A DNA stretch of 35,265 nt from Nanobdellota archaeon (GTDB lineage: Archaea; Nanobdellota; Nanobdellia; Pacearchaeales; GW2011-AR1), in contig JAUYDD010000011.1 of assembly GCA_030704765.1 (NCBI GenBank), forward strand, positions 1-35,265, read 5' to 3'. Made by a program: the position numbers and the translations under genes. This document shows positions 15,226 to 25,800 of the stretch, in pieces. Numbering within the stretch: position 1 is the stretch's first letter; every line of letters begins with the position of its first letter. The notes under the pieces were generated by a model. The model searched no databases and was not told the DNA's origin. It was given only the letters and a program-made list of their open reading frames with translations.

Positions 15226-15259
15226 ATAAACTTAAAATCTAAAGAATTCTAGTAAAATT

Positions 15260-17602
15260 ATGGCTTTAAATAAGAAACAAATGTCTGAAACTGAAATATG
15301 TACTAATTTTATTACTCCTGCACTTGAAAAGTCAAGTTGGACTAAAAAGCAAGTAAGAATGAATGTATATTTTACTGATGGAAGAATAATAGTTGCAGGA
15401 AAAACTGTAAAAAGAGGAAGAAGAAACTTTGCAGATTATATTTTAGAATATAAGCCCAATGTTCCTTTAGCAGTAATAGAGGCAAAAGATAACAACTATT
15501 CTATGGGCGATGGCATGCAACAGGGTTTGGGATATGCAGAAAAACTGGATTTGCCTTTTGTTTTTAGTTCTAATGGCGATGGGTTTGTTTTTCATGACAG
15601 GGAAACAGGAAAAGAAACAAATTTGTCTTTAGATAATTTCCCCTCTCCAAAAGAATTATGGGAGAAATATAAAAAATATAAAGGAATTACAGAAAAGATT
15701 GAAGATACGGTGACATCTGATTATTTTTACGAGCCAGGATTCAAACAACCAAGATATTATCAAAGAATTGCAATTAATAGAACAATCGAAGCTGTTGCAA
15801 AAGGCATTAAAAGAGCGCTTCTTGTTATGGCGACAGGAACAGGAAAAACCTATGTAGCTTTTCAAACTATCTGGAGATTAAGAGAAGCAGGACTTGCAAA
15901 AAGAGTTTTATATCTGGCTGATAGAAATATTTTAATTGACCAACCAAAGAATAATGATCTAAAACCTTTATCTAAGGTTATAACTAAAATATCCAAAAGG
16001 AAAGCAGATCCAGCTTATGAAGTTTATCTTGCATTATATCAGGCTGTCTCAGGAGAAGAAGATATTAAAAATATCTATAAACAATTCTCTCCAGAGTTTT
16101 TTGATTTAATAATCGTTGATGAATGTCATAGGGGAAGTGCAAAAGCAGACTCTCAATGGAGAGAAATTTTAGATTACTTTAAACCAGCAGTTCAAGTTGG
16201 TATGACTGCAACTCCTAAAGAAACTAAAGATACTTCAAATATAGATTATTTTGGAAAACCTCTTTATACTTATTCATTAAGAGAAGGAATCGAAGATGGT
16301 TTTCTTGCACCCTATAAGGTTGTAAAAGTTGCAATAGATAAAGATGTTCATGGATACAGACCAAAGAAAGGAGAAACAGATAAATTTGGACATGAGATAC
16401 CTGACTTTGTTTATACAAATCGAGAGTTTGATAAAACTTTAGTCATTGATGAAAGAACAGAAGTCGTGGCTAAAAAGATTACAGAGTTCCTAAAGAATAC
16501 TGATAGATTTTCTAAAACAATTGTTTTCTGTGTAGATATTGAACATGCAGAAAGAATGAGACAAGCATTAGTGAATGAAAATTCAGATTTATACAAAGAA
16601 AATTCAAAATATATTATGAGAATTACTGGAGATAACAATATTGGTAAAAAACAGTTAGGTAATTTTATTGATCCTGCTGAAAAATATCCAGTAATTGTAA
16701 CAACTTCTAAACTGATGAACACTGGAGTTGATGCACAAACATGTAAATTGATAGTTTTAGATTCACCTATCCAATCAATGACAGAATTTAAACAAATTAT
16801 TGGAAGAGGAACAAGAATTAAAGAAGATTATGGTAAACACTATTTCACAATTATGGATTTTAGAAATGTTACAAATAAGTTTGCTGATCCTGATTTTGAC
16901 GGAGAGCCTGTTCAAATCTACACTATAAAAGATAATCAAGAAGTCAAAGAACAAGAAACAAAAGATCAAAAATTAGAAGATGGAGAAAGGATTCTCGTTT
17001 CTCCAAGTATTGCTTATTCTGAGGAAGAAGAGAAGGTAAGAAAGTTTTATGTCAGGGGTACAGAAGTTAATGTCATAAATGAAAGAGTTCAATACCATGA
17101 TCCTCAAGGAAAACTTATAACAGAATCATTGACAGACTATACTAAAAAAAATGTTAACAAAGAATTTAGAAGTTTAAATGAATTTATCCAAAAATGGAAT
17201 ATAGTTGATCAAAAGAAAGTTATTATTGAAGAGCTTGAAAATCAAGGGCTTTTAATTGATGCTTTAAGGGAAGAAATTCCTAATGGAAAAGAATTTGATC
17301 CTTTTGATTTAATTGCTCATATTGCTTATGGGCAAAAACCTTTAACAAGAAGTCAAAGAGCATTAAAGGTTCAGAAAGACGCTTACTTCAATAAATATGG
17401 AGAAAAAGCAAGAAAAGTTATTGAAGTTCTCCTAACAAAGTATGAAGATGAAGGTATAGAAGAAATGGAGAACTCAGAAATCTTAAAAGTCTCTCCTATT
17501 AACAAATTAGGAAGACCATTAGAAATAATGAAACTCTTTGGGGGAGTTGTTGGTTATAAGAAGATGATTAAAGAGATTGAAGCGAGATTATATAAAAGTT
17601 AA
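15260..17602 (+). CDS. hsdR: Type I restriction enzyme, R subunit
   Basis: This 780-residue protein has an N-terminal PD-(D/E)XK nuclease domain (D59 and AVIEAKDN with E74/K76, then GxxQGLGYA), a superfamily 2 helicase/translocase core (ATGTGKT at 191-197, DECH at 287-290, GMTATP at about 314-319, QIIGRGTR near 500) and a C-terminal EcoEI-type region. It translocates and cuts DNA when the HsdM-HsdS complex meets unmethylated sites. All catalytic motifs are present. It is transcribed toward the hsdM/hsdS operon, with only 9 bases between the convergent stops, so R is expressed separately from M and S. That is less usual than a single hsdRMS operon. Confidence 0.95.
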   Translation: MALNKKQMSETEICTNFITPALEKSSWTKKQVRMNVYFTDGRIIVAGKTVKRGRRNFADYILEYKPNVPLAVIEAKDNNYSMGDGMQQGLGYAEKLDLPFVFSSNGDGFVFHDRETGKETNLSLDNFPSPKELWEKYKKYKGITEKIEDTVTSDYFYEPGFKQPRYYQRIAINRTIEAVAKGIKRALLVMATGTGKTYVAFQTIWRLREAGLAKRVLYLADRNILIDQPKNNDLKPLSKVITKISKRKADPAYEVYLALYQAVSGEEDIKNIYKQFSPEFFDLIIVDECHRGSAKADSQWREILDYFKPAVQVGMTATPKETKDTSNIDYFGKPLYTYSLREGIEDGFLAPYKVVKVAIDKDVHGYRPKKGETDKFGHEIPDFVYTNREFDKTLVIDERTEVVAKKITEFLKNTDRFSKTIVFCVDIEHAERMRQALVNENSDLYKENSKYIMRITGDNNIGKKQLGNFIDPAEKYPVIVTTSKLMNTGVDAQTCKLIVLDSPIQSMTEFKQIIGRGTRIKEDYGKHYFTIMDFRNVTNKFADPDFDGEPVQIYTIKDNQEVKEQETKDQKLEDGERILVSPSIAYSEEEEKVRKFYVRGTEVNVINERVQYHDPQGKLITESLTDYTKKNVNKEFRSLNEFIQKWNIVDQKKVIIEELENQGLLIDALREEIPNGKEFDPFDLIAHIAYGQKPLTRSQRALKVQKDAYFNKYGEKARKVIEVLLTKYEDEGIEEMENSEILKVSPINKLGRPLEIMKLFGGVVGYKKMIKEIEARLYKS

Positions 17603-17611
17603 ATTGCGATT

Positions 17612-18415
17612 TTATTCTAATTTTCTTGGATTTGCCATCCCATTATACATTCTAGTATCTATGCCCTCTAAAATTGTTTCAATCTCCTGAGAGCTTAAAG
17701 CATGATATTGGGCTTTGAATTTCTGATTTACACAATCTTCTATTGTTTTATGATTTTCTATATCAAAAACAAAATTAAATAATTCAATCGGTTCTTGAGG
17801 TTCATCCAAATAATTTTTAAATACAATAGAACAATCTATTCCAAAAAACCTCTTATTATTCTTTTTCATTATTTCAATTAATTGATCAAATGTTAGAGAT
17901 CTGCCATTAGTTCCTAAGATGAATTTGCCTTCTTCATAATAAAAAAAATTAAATTTAGGTTTGAATTCTAGTGAAATTATTTCTTTGGATCTAAGTACTA
18001 TCCTATTCTTATCAGTATTCCAATTAACAAATCCATTATCAATTATTTTTTTCTTTTTTCCATCAAAATCATCTATTAATTGGGAAGGATCAAAACTAAA
18101 TGAAATAAAATCTTGTTTGCCATGTTTTTCAACATGAGGAACCGCAAGAGTAAATCTAGTTTCAAGACCTATTTGAAAAATTGATTGCTCACCAATATTT
18201 TCTAAGTCCAATTTTATATGATTTTTCTCAACTTTATATCTAATTAACTTCAAAAGTAGTGGTTTATCATGTTTTAGTCTTCTAGTTTGTTCTTTCAATA
18301 GTTTTAATTGCTCTTTACTCTGCCTTACAGTTTTATAGGTGACTCCTGCAAGAATTAATGTTCCAATTGCAGTTGCAATTTGTGATCCTATTAAAAGATT
18401 ATTTTCTAGAGTCAT
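17612..18415 (-). CDS. Type I RM-associated membrane-anchored protein, unknown (267 aa)
   Basis: An N-terminal TM helix (about residues 9-27) is followed by a charged coiled stretch (VRQSKEQLKLLKEQTRRLKHD) and then a predicted beta-rich soluble domain (about 55-235). This N-TM/coil/beta architecture is frequent among hypothetical proteins of bacterial and archaeal defence loci. I do not recognise a named family. Its ATG overlaps the stop of the 189-residue gene by 4 bases, making it the last gene of the hsdM operon. It may be the membrane half of a two-gene accessory module with its upstream neighbour. Confidence 0.65.
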   Translation of the reverse strand: MTLENNLLIGSQIATAIGTLILAGVTYKTVRQSKEQLKLLKEQTRRLKHDKPLLLKLIRYKVEKNHIKLDLENIGEQSIFQIGLETRFTLAVPHVEKHGKQDFISFSFDPSQLIDDFDGKKKKIIDNGFVNWNTDKNRIVLRSKEIISLEFKPKFNFFYYEEGKFILGTNGRSLTFDQLIEIMKKNNKRFFGIDCSIVFKNYLDEPQEPIELFNFVFDIENHKTIEDCVNQKFKAQYHALSSQEIETILEGIDTRMYNGMANPRKLE

Positions 18416-18981
18416 TTTAATAAGCTAAAAAACAATGGAACATATTTTAAAGCAATTCCTCCAACTTTTTTTATTAACTCTAGAGCATTTTCTCCACCTT
18501 CTTTTAAGGTATTAAATTTTTCAAGAATATCTAATAATTTCTTTTTTTTAGGTTCATCTAAATCTTCATCCTCTTCGATTAATTTTTTAAGAACATTAAT
18601 TTGGGAATTATCTATAATTTGGGATACCTGAGAATTGTCTCCAGTCTGGGCTACTTGAACTTGGGAACTATTTGTGACATTAGTTTGATTATGGATAGTT
18701 TGAGTAGCCTTTTCAGTCTCATCAAAATATTCTCTTTTACCTAAAACAACTTCCATACCCTTATGAGATAGTTTTATCTCGTCATCAGAAATATGATGTT
18801 CATTAATAAATAAGGCACTCTTCCAAAGGATATAATCCTTTTTTACTAAATATTTTAATAGTTCTCGCAAGGTTTCCCCTTTTATTAAGGAGTCTTTTTC
18901 TAACCCTTTAAAATCAATTTCTCTGATTTCATTTAAATTAGTTAATATGACTTTCCCATAATCTAAACTTTCTGCTTTCAT
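18412..18981 (-). CDS. Type I RM-associated unknown protein with NSQV-type repeats (189 aa)
   Basis: Residues about 1-85 look like a small winged-helix or globular domain. Residues about 92-130 form a polar repeat (TNVTNSSQVQVAQTGDNSQVSQ followed by IIDNSQINV) that would form short beta turns. Residues about 135-160 are a charged helix (EDEDLDEPKKKKLLDILEKF), and the C-terminus ends in a hydrophobic helix, LELIKKVGGIALKYVPLFF. This order (globular head, NSQV repeat, helix, hydrophobic tail) looks like a conflict-system protein with a membrane-acting end. It overlaps hsdS and the 267-residue gene by 4 bases each. The function is unknown. Confidence 0.65.
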   Translation of the reverse strand: MKAESLDYGKVILTNLNEIREIDFKGLEKDSLIKGETLRELLKYLVKKDYILWKSALFINEHHISDDEIKLSHKGMEVVLGKREYFDETEKATQTIHNQTNVTNSSQVQVAQTGDNSQVSQIIDNSQINVLKKLIEEDEDLDEPKKKKLLDILEKFNTLKEGGENALELIKKVGGIALKYVPLFFSLLK

Positions 18982-20312
18982 TTTTCAAAACTCTCCTTCA
19001 AAACAGCTACCATTAACTTCTCACTATTTCTTTGATTGTCTTTGACTTGCTTTTCCAGCTCATTACAATAACCCATTAACTTATCTACTTTTTCAACAAT
19101 TCTTTTTTGTTCGTCGATTGAAGGAAGAGGAAACTCTAAATCTATTAAATCTCCCATTTTTAAATTTGGTTGTAATCCTGCCTTACCAAATCGTGATTTA
19201 AACTTATTCAAAACATAATTAGTCCTTAAAAAGAGATATAAATAATTAAAGTCAATTTTTTCTGTTTTTTTTATACTTGCAACTCTTTGGTTTAGCAAAG
19301 ATAAATCATAACTTTCAGGGCAGATACATACTTTTAATCCTGCTGAAATATATGGACGAGTCAAAGAAATTATTATATCTCCCTTGTTTACTTTAAAATC
19401 CTCATATTTTTTTAAAAAACTTTCTGGCAAATAGTCCTCAGTCTCAATAAATTCTCCAACACCAACATTTGTTATTTTTATTGCCTTTACTCCTTTTTGA
19501 TCGTTGAAATCATAACTATCAAAACTGTTCCCTGCAAAGACTTTTACAAGCTCTCCAAGTCTCACCCATTCCCAACCCTTCGGCAAGTCATAAGGAATCT
19601 CGTCTTCGGAAATAGGTTTAAGAGGTTTTTCTTTTCTTATTTTACCTTCTTTAACGAGTTTATCTTTTCCTGCTTTAATCTTCTTTAATAATTCAGATGC
19701 AGGTTCGTCTTTCGGATCTTGCTTGACTAATTTTCCTTGAACAGCTTCCAGTAGAATTTGCTGTTTTAATTTAACAATATAATTTTTGTTTTTATTATTA
19801 ATAATATCTAATTCTGAAATATTATCTGAATTAGATTTTAGCAACTTGACAATTTCTTCTTGTTCTTTAGGTGATGGAAGAAAAATTTCTATTTCTAATA
19901 ACTGTCTTTCATGAATTGCTTTTTGTGCTGTTCCTAAAGGAACTAATTTATCTACTTCTTTTTTAAACTGTGGACTTTTTAGATAATAAATTAAATATTC
20001 TGGATTAATATTAACAATATCAAACATAGGCATATTTTCAGTAACTAAACAACCATCTACTTCTTTTGGGCATATACCTATTCCGCCATTAAAAACTCCT
20101 TGTCTAATAAAAATTAAAGTGTTTGGGTGATTTTTTAAGTCTATAATAAATTGTCTCTTTCTCCCTATCTGAGAACCATGTTTTGTTCCCCTATATGAAA
20201 CTTCACCAGTTTGTGAAATTGTTACTTGTTTGTAATTTTTATCTTCTACCCAATGAGTATTTCTATATTGATTTAGTACTTCTTTTAGTTTAACTTTTTT
20301 CCATTCAGCCAT
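18978..20312 (-). CDS. hsdS: Type I restriction enzyme, specificity subunit
   Basis: This 444-residue protein has two target recognition domains (about 1-150 and 245-400), each followed by a conserved helix: LPSPKEQEEIVKLLKS after the first and LPSIDEQKRIVEKVDKLM after the second. The central linker contains the usual LKQQILLEAVQGKLVKQDP and DLPKGWEWVRLGE signatures. HsdS sets the bipartite DNA target for methylation and cutting. The length is normal and both domains are present. It overlaps the DUF3644 gene by 8 bases and the 189-residue gene by 4. Confidence 0.95.
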   Translation of the reverse strand: MAEWKKVKLKEVLNQYRNTHWVEDKNYKQVTISQTGEVSYRGTKHGSQIGRKRQFIIDLKNHPNTLIFIRQGVFNGGIGICPKEVDGCLVTENMPMFDIVNINPEYLIYYLKSPQFKKEVDKLVPLGTAQKAIHERQLLEIEIFLPSPKEQEEIVKLLKSNSDNISELDIINNKNKNYIVKLKQQILLEAVQGKLVKQDPKDEPASELLKKIKAGKDKLVKEGKIRKEKPLKPISEDEIPYDLPKGWEWVRLGELVKVFAGNSFDSYDFNDQKGVKAIKITNVGVGEFIETEDYLPESFLKKYEDFKVNKGDIIISLTRPYISAGLKVCICPESYDLSLLNQRVASIKKTEKIDFNYLYLFLRTNYVLNKFKSRFGKAGLQPNLKMGDLIDLEFPLPSIDEQKRIVEKVDKLMGYCNELEKQVKDNQRNSEKLMVAVLKESFEK

Positions 20313-21303
20313 TTTTAATCCTCTCTAAACGTTTTTCATGAGTCATCTTTTTAAAAGATGTTCTATTTTTTTGTAAATATTGAGGATCTTCCTTTATTTT
20401 TTTTACAATCAAATTTATTAGTTCATTAGAATAAGTATTTGAGCCTGTTGTTTTGAAGCAATAATGATATTTGCTATTACCTCTGATTTTTTCTTTATAC
20501 AGTATCGCTTGAAAATCATATTGATTAAAAATAATGTTCTTGTCGATTTGTTCTCTTGTTCTATTGATGCAATCTCCGCCTAAATAAGGATGGGTGCTAG
20601 CTGGATCTTTTGGAACTTCGATGAATATTCCTCTTGTTGTTCCCTCTTGTCCTGAAGATAAAACTATATCTGCATCTTTTGGATTCTTGACTAAAGCAAC
20701 TTTATACTCGATTGAAATGCTATACTTTTTATCTTTTAAATTTGCTGAATTATCAATAATTTCCTTTTGTTTTTGTAAAAAGAAATTTATTATTTCTTTG
20801 TTGTACTTCTTTTTTAAAATAGTTGTATTAATATCTCCTAGGTCAAAAATTAAACTTAACATTGCGGGAGAAGTCTTTTTTATAATATCTATATCAAACC
20901 ACTCCTTGAGTAGGTTAACATAATTTAAAACTCCTGCCTGAAAAAGTCCTGTGTAAATAATATCTAGTTCTTCAATAATTAAATGAGTTGCACTGTCTCT
21001 CAATTTTTCAATATCTTCTATATTCTTTCTTATAGGATCATTTTCATTTATGAATATTTTTCCAATAGAATCACGCAAACTTAAAGATCTTCTCTGGATT
21101 CCCCTACTTTTTTTGTAAAATATTGAAGAGGTATTTTTTTTATTTTCAATAATTTTAGCTTTCAGTAATAGTTCCCAAGCATTTGTAAAGAAAAAACAGA
21201 ATGATTCTATTCTATATTTTATTGTAGGTTTATTGTATATTTCTAAACTTAGTAAAAAGGCATCTTGACTTTTTATTAAAAGCCTCTTCGTTAGCTTTTT
21301 CAT
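20305..21303 (-). CDS. DUF3644-domain protein in the hsdM-hsdS operon
   Basis: The N-terminal half (KSQDAFLLSLEIYNKPTIKYRIESF, then FFTNAWELLLKA) is the DUF3644 pattern, followed by a helical region (LRDSATHLI). DUF3644 proteins have no established activity but often neighbour restriction systems. The C-terminal half is less typical and contains FIEVPKDPASTHPYLGG and CINRTREQIDKN. From ATG 21303 it is 332 residues, and GGGGAG lies at ribosome-binding distance. A GTG at 21312 is an alternative start overlapping hsdM. Its position between hsdM and hsdS implies an ancillary role in this restriction system. Confidence 0.8.
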   Translation of the reverse strand: MKKLTKRLLIKSQDAFLLSLEIYNKPTIKYRIESFCFFFTNAWELLLKAKIIENKKNTSSIFYKKSRGIQRRSLSLRDSIGKIFINENDPIRKNIEDIEKLRDSATHLIIEELDIIYTGLFQAGVLNYVNLLKEWFDIDIIKKTSPAMLSLIFDLGDINTTILKKKYNKEIINFFLQKQKEIIDNSANLKDKKYSISIEYKVALVKNPKDADIVLSSGQEGTTRGIFIEVPKDPASTHPYLGGDCINRTREQIDKNIIFNQYDFQAILYKEKIRGNSKYHYCFKTTGSNTYSNELINLIVKKIKEDPQYLQKNRTSFKKMTHEKRLERIKNG

Positions 21304-21305
21304 CT

Positions 21306-22739
21306 TCACCACTCCCCTTTAATCTCTTTCAAAATATCACTTGTCCTCTTAATATTGACTTCAATCTTGCCTATAATTTCTTCCTTAGATAACTCCTTTT
21401 CTTCTTCGGGTTTAGTTGGATTATTTATATCTAGATTATAATTTTTCTTTTGAATGTCAGCTAAAGAAACCTTCCAACAATACTGCTTAAACTTAGGATC
21501 TTCTCTGTTATTCCACCACTCTTTCTCTAATTGGAACTCCTCGTGCCTTACTGGTTTTGTTTTGTTGTATATTTTATAACCTTCTGGCAATGGATGTTCA
21601 AAATACCAGACATCTTTAGTTCCTTTAGAGTTTTTTTCAAAAAATAAAAGATTTGTTCTTATTCCAGTATAGGGACTAAATACACCATTAGGCAATCTTA
21701 CAATAGTATGCAAATTAAACTCTGTTAGAAGTTTTTCTTTTATTCTTGTTTTGATACCTTCTCCAAATAAAAATCCGTCGGGTAAAACTAAGCCACACTT
21801 TCCTCCATCTCTTAAAAGTTTTGTAATTAAAACTAAAAACAGATCTGCTGTTTCTCTTGTTCTAAATTCTGCTGGAAAATTATTTTCTATGCCATCTTCT
21901 TCTGCTCCACCAAAAGGAGGATTAGTTACAACCACATTAACCTTATCTTTATCAGTGTAATCAATTAATGGCCGAGATAGTGAATTATCTCTCTTAATAC
22001 TAGGAACTTCTATATCATGCAGAATAAGATTAGTCATACAAAGAAGATGTGGAAGAGGCTTCTTTTCAATTCCCCTTAATGTTTTTTCTAACACCTTTTG
22101 ATCTTCAGTTGTCTTAACATTCTTTTTTAAGTGGTTTAATGTAGAAATTAAAAACCCTCCAGTTCCGCATGCAGGATCTAAAACAATATCTCCGAGCTTT
22201 GGATTAACCATATCAACTATAAACTGAGTTACAGGACGAGGAGTATAGAATTCACCAGCACTACCTGCATTCTGCAATTCTTTTAAAATTGTTTCATAAA
22301 TGTCATTAAATTGATGTCTGTCTTCAGCAGTTGTAAAATCAAGCTCATTTATCTTATTAACTACCTGTCTTACTAAGATACCATTTTTCATATAGTTGTA
22401 TGCGTCTTCAAAAACTTGTTTTATAATATAACCCCTCTGATCACTTTTCTCATCCAGTTTTAAACTTTTTAGAGTCTTAAACAAATTATTATTAACAAAA
22501 TCAAGTAGTTCTTCTCCAGTCATTCCTTCAGGATTTACTGCCCAGTTTCTCCATCTTATTTTTTCGGGCAAGGGAGACTTATATTTATCATCTTCTGCTT
22601 CTCTTTCTTCTTCCATTGCATCAAAAACTTTTAAGAATATCATCCAAACCATTTGAGAAATTCTTTGAGCATCACCATCTACACCTGCGTCTTTTCTCAT
22701 TATGTCTCTTACAGATTTTATTATATTGCTTAAGGTCAT
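21306..22739 (-). CDS. hsdM: Type I restriction enzyme, M subunit
   Basis: The HsdM N-terminal helical domain covers about residues 5-150. The catalytic domain has GEFYTPRPV, the SAM-binding DPACGTGGF (about 188-196) and NPPFGG (about 273-278), the N6-adenine methyltransferase signature. With HsdS it methylates adenines in the recognition site and forms the core of the restriction complex. ATG 22739 is chosen because GAGG lies at ribosome-binding distance. A TTG at 22751 would add four residues. A TATA box TTTTTATA near 22771-22778 gives a promoter. It is the first gene of the five-gene operon ending at 17612. Confidence 0.95.
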   Translation of the reverse strand: MTLSNIIKSVRDIMRKDAGVDGDAQRISQMVWMIFLKVFDAMEEEREAEDDKYKSPLPEKIRWRNWAVNPEGMTGEELLDFVNNNLFKTLKSLKLDEKSDQRGYIIKQVFEDAYNYMKNGILVRQVVNKINELDFTTAEDRHQFNDIYETILKELQNAGSAGEFYTPRPVTQFIVDMVNPKLGDIVLDPACGTGGFLISTLNHLKKNVKTTEDQKVLEKTLRGIEKKPLPHLLCMTNLILHDIEVPSIKRDNSLSRPLIDYTDKDKVNVVVTNPPFGGAEEDGIENNFPAEFRTRETADLFLVLITKLLRDGGKCGLVLPDGFLFGEGIKTRIKEKLLTEFNLHTIVRLPNGVFSPYTGIRTNLLFFEKNSKGTKDVWYFEHPLPEGYKIYNKTKPVRHEEFQLEKEWWNNREDPKFKQYCWKVSLADIQKKNYNLDINNPTKPEEEKELSKEEIIGKIEVNIKRTSDILKEIKGEW

Positions 22740-22790
22740 CTTTTTCCTCAAGTTTCCTAATAAATCCTACTATAAAAAGACTGCTCTAAT

Positions 22791-22882
22791 AAAAAGTCAC
22801 TTCTATTTTACATGCTTATTATTGTTGGTGACTTTTTTTTATTTTAAGGCTATTTTATATTATATAAACTAGATAAAATAGC
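22791..22882. terminator. Terminator-like inverted repeats between T4SS and hsd operons
   Basis: AAAAAGTCAC (22791-22800) and GTGACTTTTT (22828-22837) form a stem followed by T-runs on both strands. A second inverted repeat, GCTATTTTAT (22849-22858) and ATAAAATAGC (22873-22882), lies directly behind the virB4 stop. GTGACTTTTTT occurs once more inside the virB4 end at about 22894. Together they probably end T4SS transcription before the hsdM promoter. Confidence 0.45.
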
Positions 22883-22889
22883 TAAAAAG

Positions 22890-25800
22890 CTAAGTGACTT
22901 TTTTACTGTTTTTTATAAGCTTTCTTAAAATATTGAATAGATACCTTGATTCAGTCGTTTTACCTAGCTTAGAATATTTTGAAGCAATTTTTCTATCAGT
23001 TACAACAAAAAACCAGTTATTTTCATACTCTTTATTTAATCCATTTATCTTTTCTAATAAAAGTTTCTTATGATGTGTTAATGCTATTCCTGTTTCAACT
23101 TCAATTGCATATTTTTTCTTATTTATTTCAAAAACTAAATCCGGTTTTACAGTTTGATAGATTTCAACTTTAATTTTATTCTTTTCCAAAAATCTTTTTA
23201 TATCCTGAACTAAAAAGAAATGAGGAATTCCTTCATTTGATCTTGGTCTTAAAATATATTTTTCTTTTTTGTTTGATAAAATACTTTTATGCTCTGAGAT
23301 TTTATATCCTAATTTTAACAAATAATCCCTTTCATCTTTGCTTATATTATTGTATTTGAAAAAACCAATACTAGTATCTACATTAATTGTAATATTTTTT
23401 CCATTCTTAACTATTGTAGGTTTTGATTTTTCTTTATCTTTATCTAGATTTAATTCATCAGGATTAGTTGTAATTAGCTTATGTTCTTCAGGGGATGCAA
23501 TAACTTTTATTTTACTATGATCGTCTTCCATAATTAAAAGTCCTTCTCCAACAGCAGCTGTTAAAAGATGCTGTCTTTCAGACTGGCTTAGATTAAAAGT
23601 CTTGCAGATATTATCAATTACCGCTGGCTTTTGCCTCATTAACATTGTATAGGCTGAATTTGCTAGAATTGATTTTCCTGCTTGACTTGCAAACAATCCT
23701 TCAACTTCCTGATTAATTAAAAGTAAGCCCATGTTGAATTTTCTACAAGTCTTAACTATCTCAAAGATATAACCAGCGTCTTCTGTTCTTGAAAGTAATG
23801 ACCATGATTCGTCAATCAAAAGAAGTTTTCTATCTAAATTAGACCTCATTTTCATATAAACATAATCCAAAACTAAAAACATAATTGCAGGCTTTACTTG
23901 TTTTGGCAAATTTCCAATATCAAAACAAACAAACCGATTATCAAAATCAATGTTTGTATGTTTATTCATAAAACTAAAAACTCCATCAACATACATCTCG
24001 AGTCTATTAGTTAGGCTTTGTAATGTTGGTCTTTCTATTTGTACTGCTTTCTTTTCCATAGCCCTTAGAACTTTCAGTAAATCTCCTAATATTGGGGGAG
24101 TATTGTTCCAGGTACTAGGGTCTTTATTTATGCCTTTATCTTTATAGGCTTGAGAAATTGCCTTATCAATTATAGATTTTTGAGGATCTGTTAATTTTCC
24201 TAGCATTACTTGCATTAAATCCATCAAAGCAAGTCTTTTTTCAGCATAATCATGCCCCATTAAATCAAATGGATTAATCATTGTATCAGAATCTCTTGAA
24301 AGGTCTATTCTTTGACCATTGAACTTATCAACTAAACCCCTATACTCTCCTTGTGGATCAATAACCATAACCTTTGTTCCATTAAGTAAATATCTTGTAA
24401 TAAGTAGCTTGCAAAAATAAGACTTTCCTCCTCCAGATTGTGCCAGAACAAGCCCATTTGGGTTTGGGAGCTTGAAAATGTCTTTTATTATAGGGATGTT
24501 GTTCTTATTTAGTCCCAACCAAATTCCACTATTATCAACTTGTAAAAATTGACTCGTAAATGGAAAGAAAGCTGAAAGAGCATCTGTTGTAATGTTTCTA
24601 TTAATATTTAATTCATCAACCCCCAAGGGAGCTGTAGCCTTAAATCCTTGAAGCATTCTTAATCTAGCTGTTCTTGGAAGAATCATTAGACTATTTAATT
24701 CAGATTCTATTTTTTTAGTAAGTAAATCCAGTTCTTTTATTGAATCTGCTTTGCAATTAATGTATAAGCTTACATTAAACAGCCTTTCTTCTCCTTTTTG
24801 TAAGTTTTCTAAAGTCCCTCTTGTATCTTGATATTGAATTTCTAAAGAAGGATTAAATATGCCTTTCATTTTCATAGCATAGAGATCTGCCTGTTGTTTT
24901 TGAAGTTCTCTTGTTAAATCTACAAGCATATTTTCTATAGGATAGGGTTTGATATAAATGCTTAAATCAAAATCTGCGAGAGAACTAACAATTTTATCTA
25001 AAAATCCGGGTTCAACATTTCTAGGATAACCATTTGCATAAATTGTTCTATAAAATTTCTGATTAACCTTTATTTTTCTCCCTTCTTTTGACTTTTTATC
25101 CTCTTCTAAATTATAAATTTCTAAATGATCTGAGTTATTTTCTATATTTTCAGGAGACATTGCATCCCTTATATCTTTTCCTTTGCCATCTCCTGAAAAA
25201 TGATTTATTAAAAGTTTTTTTAATTCTATTGAATTAAGCCGGTCTACTTTCATATTTAATGCATGCAATCTTTCAATACAAATTTCAGTTTGAATTTCAA
25301 TATCTCCGGATTCAGGGATAATAATATAGAAAACTCTGTTCATTATCTTTTTTGTTGAAATCACATCTTCGAGATGTTTTTTATAGCTCTCAAAAATATT
25401 CATGAAATTTTCATCTTGTATCTTTGATTTAAGAGTATCTAGATAACTATCGAGCTTTATGCTTTCGGTTTTCATTAAAATCTGAGTTGGAAAATCCAGA
25501 GAGTTAAGAAACCTTTGAAATGAAAACATAATAGCTTCTCTTTCATTCTTTGGCTTTATGCTAAAATTAATAGGCTGAATTTTTAAAACAGAAACTTTTT
25601 TATTGTTTGATAAAACTATAAGATCTTTATCTATATCTTTAACTCCTATGAATTTTTTAAGTTTATAATCTCCTTTGGATAATTTTCTATATTTTAAATA
25701 AATCCTATAATTTTTAATTAATGTGTCAAGATTTAGAAACATAAAACATATCCCTAGTCCTGAGGATAAAAACATGAGTGTAAATTTTATGTAACTATTG

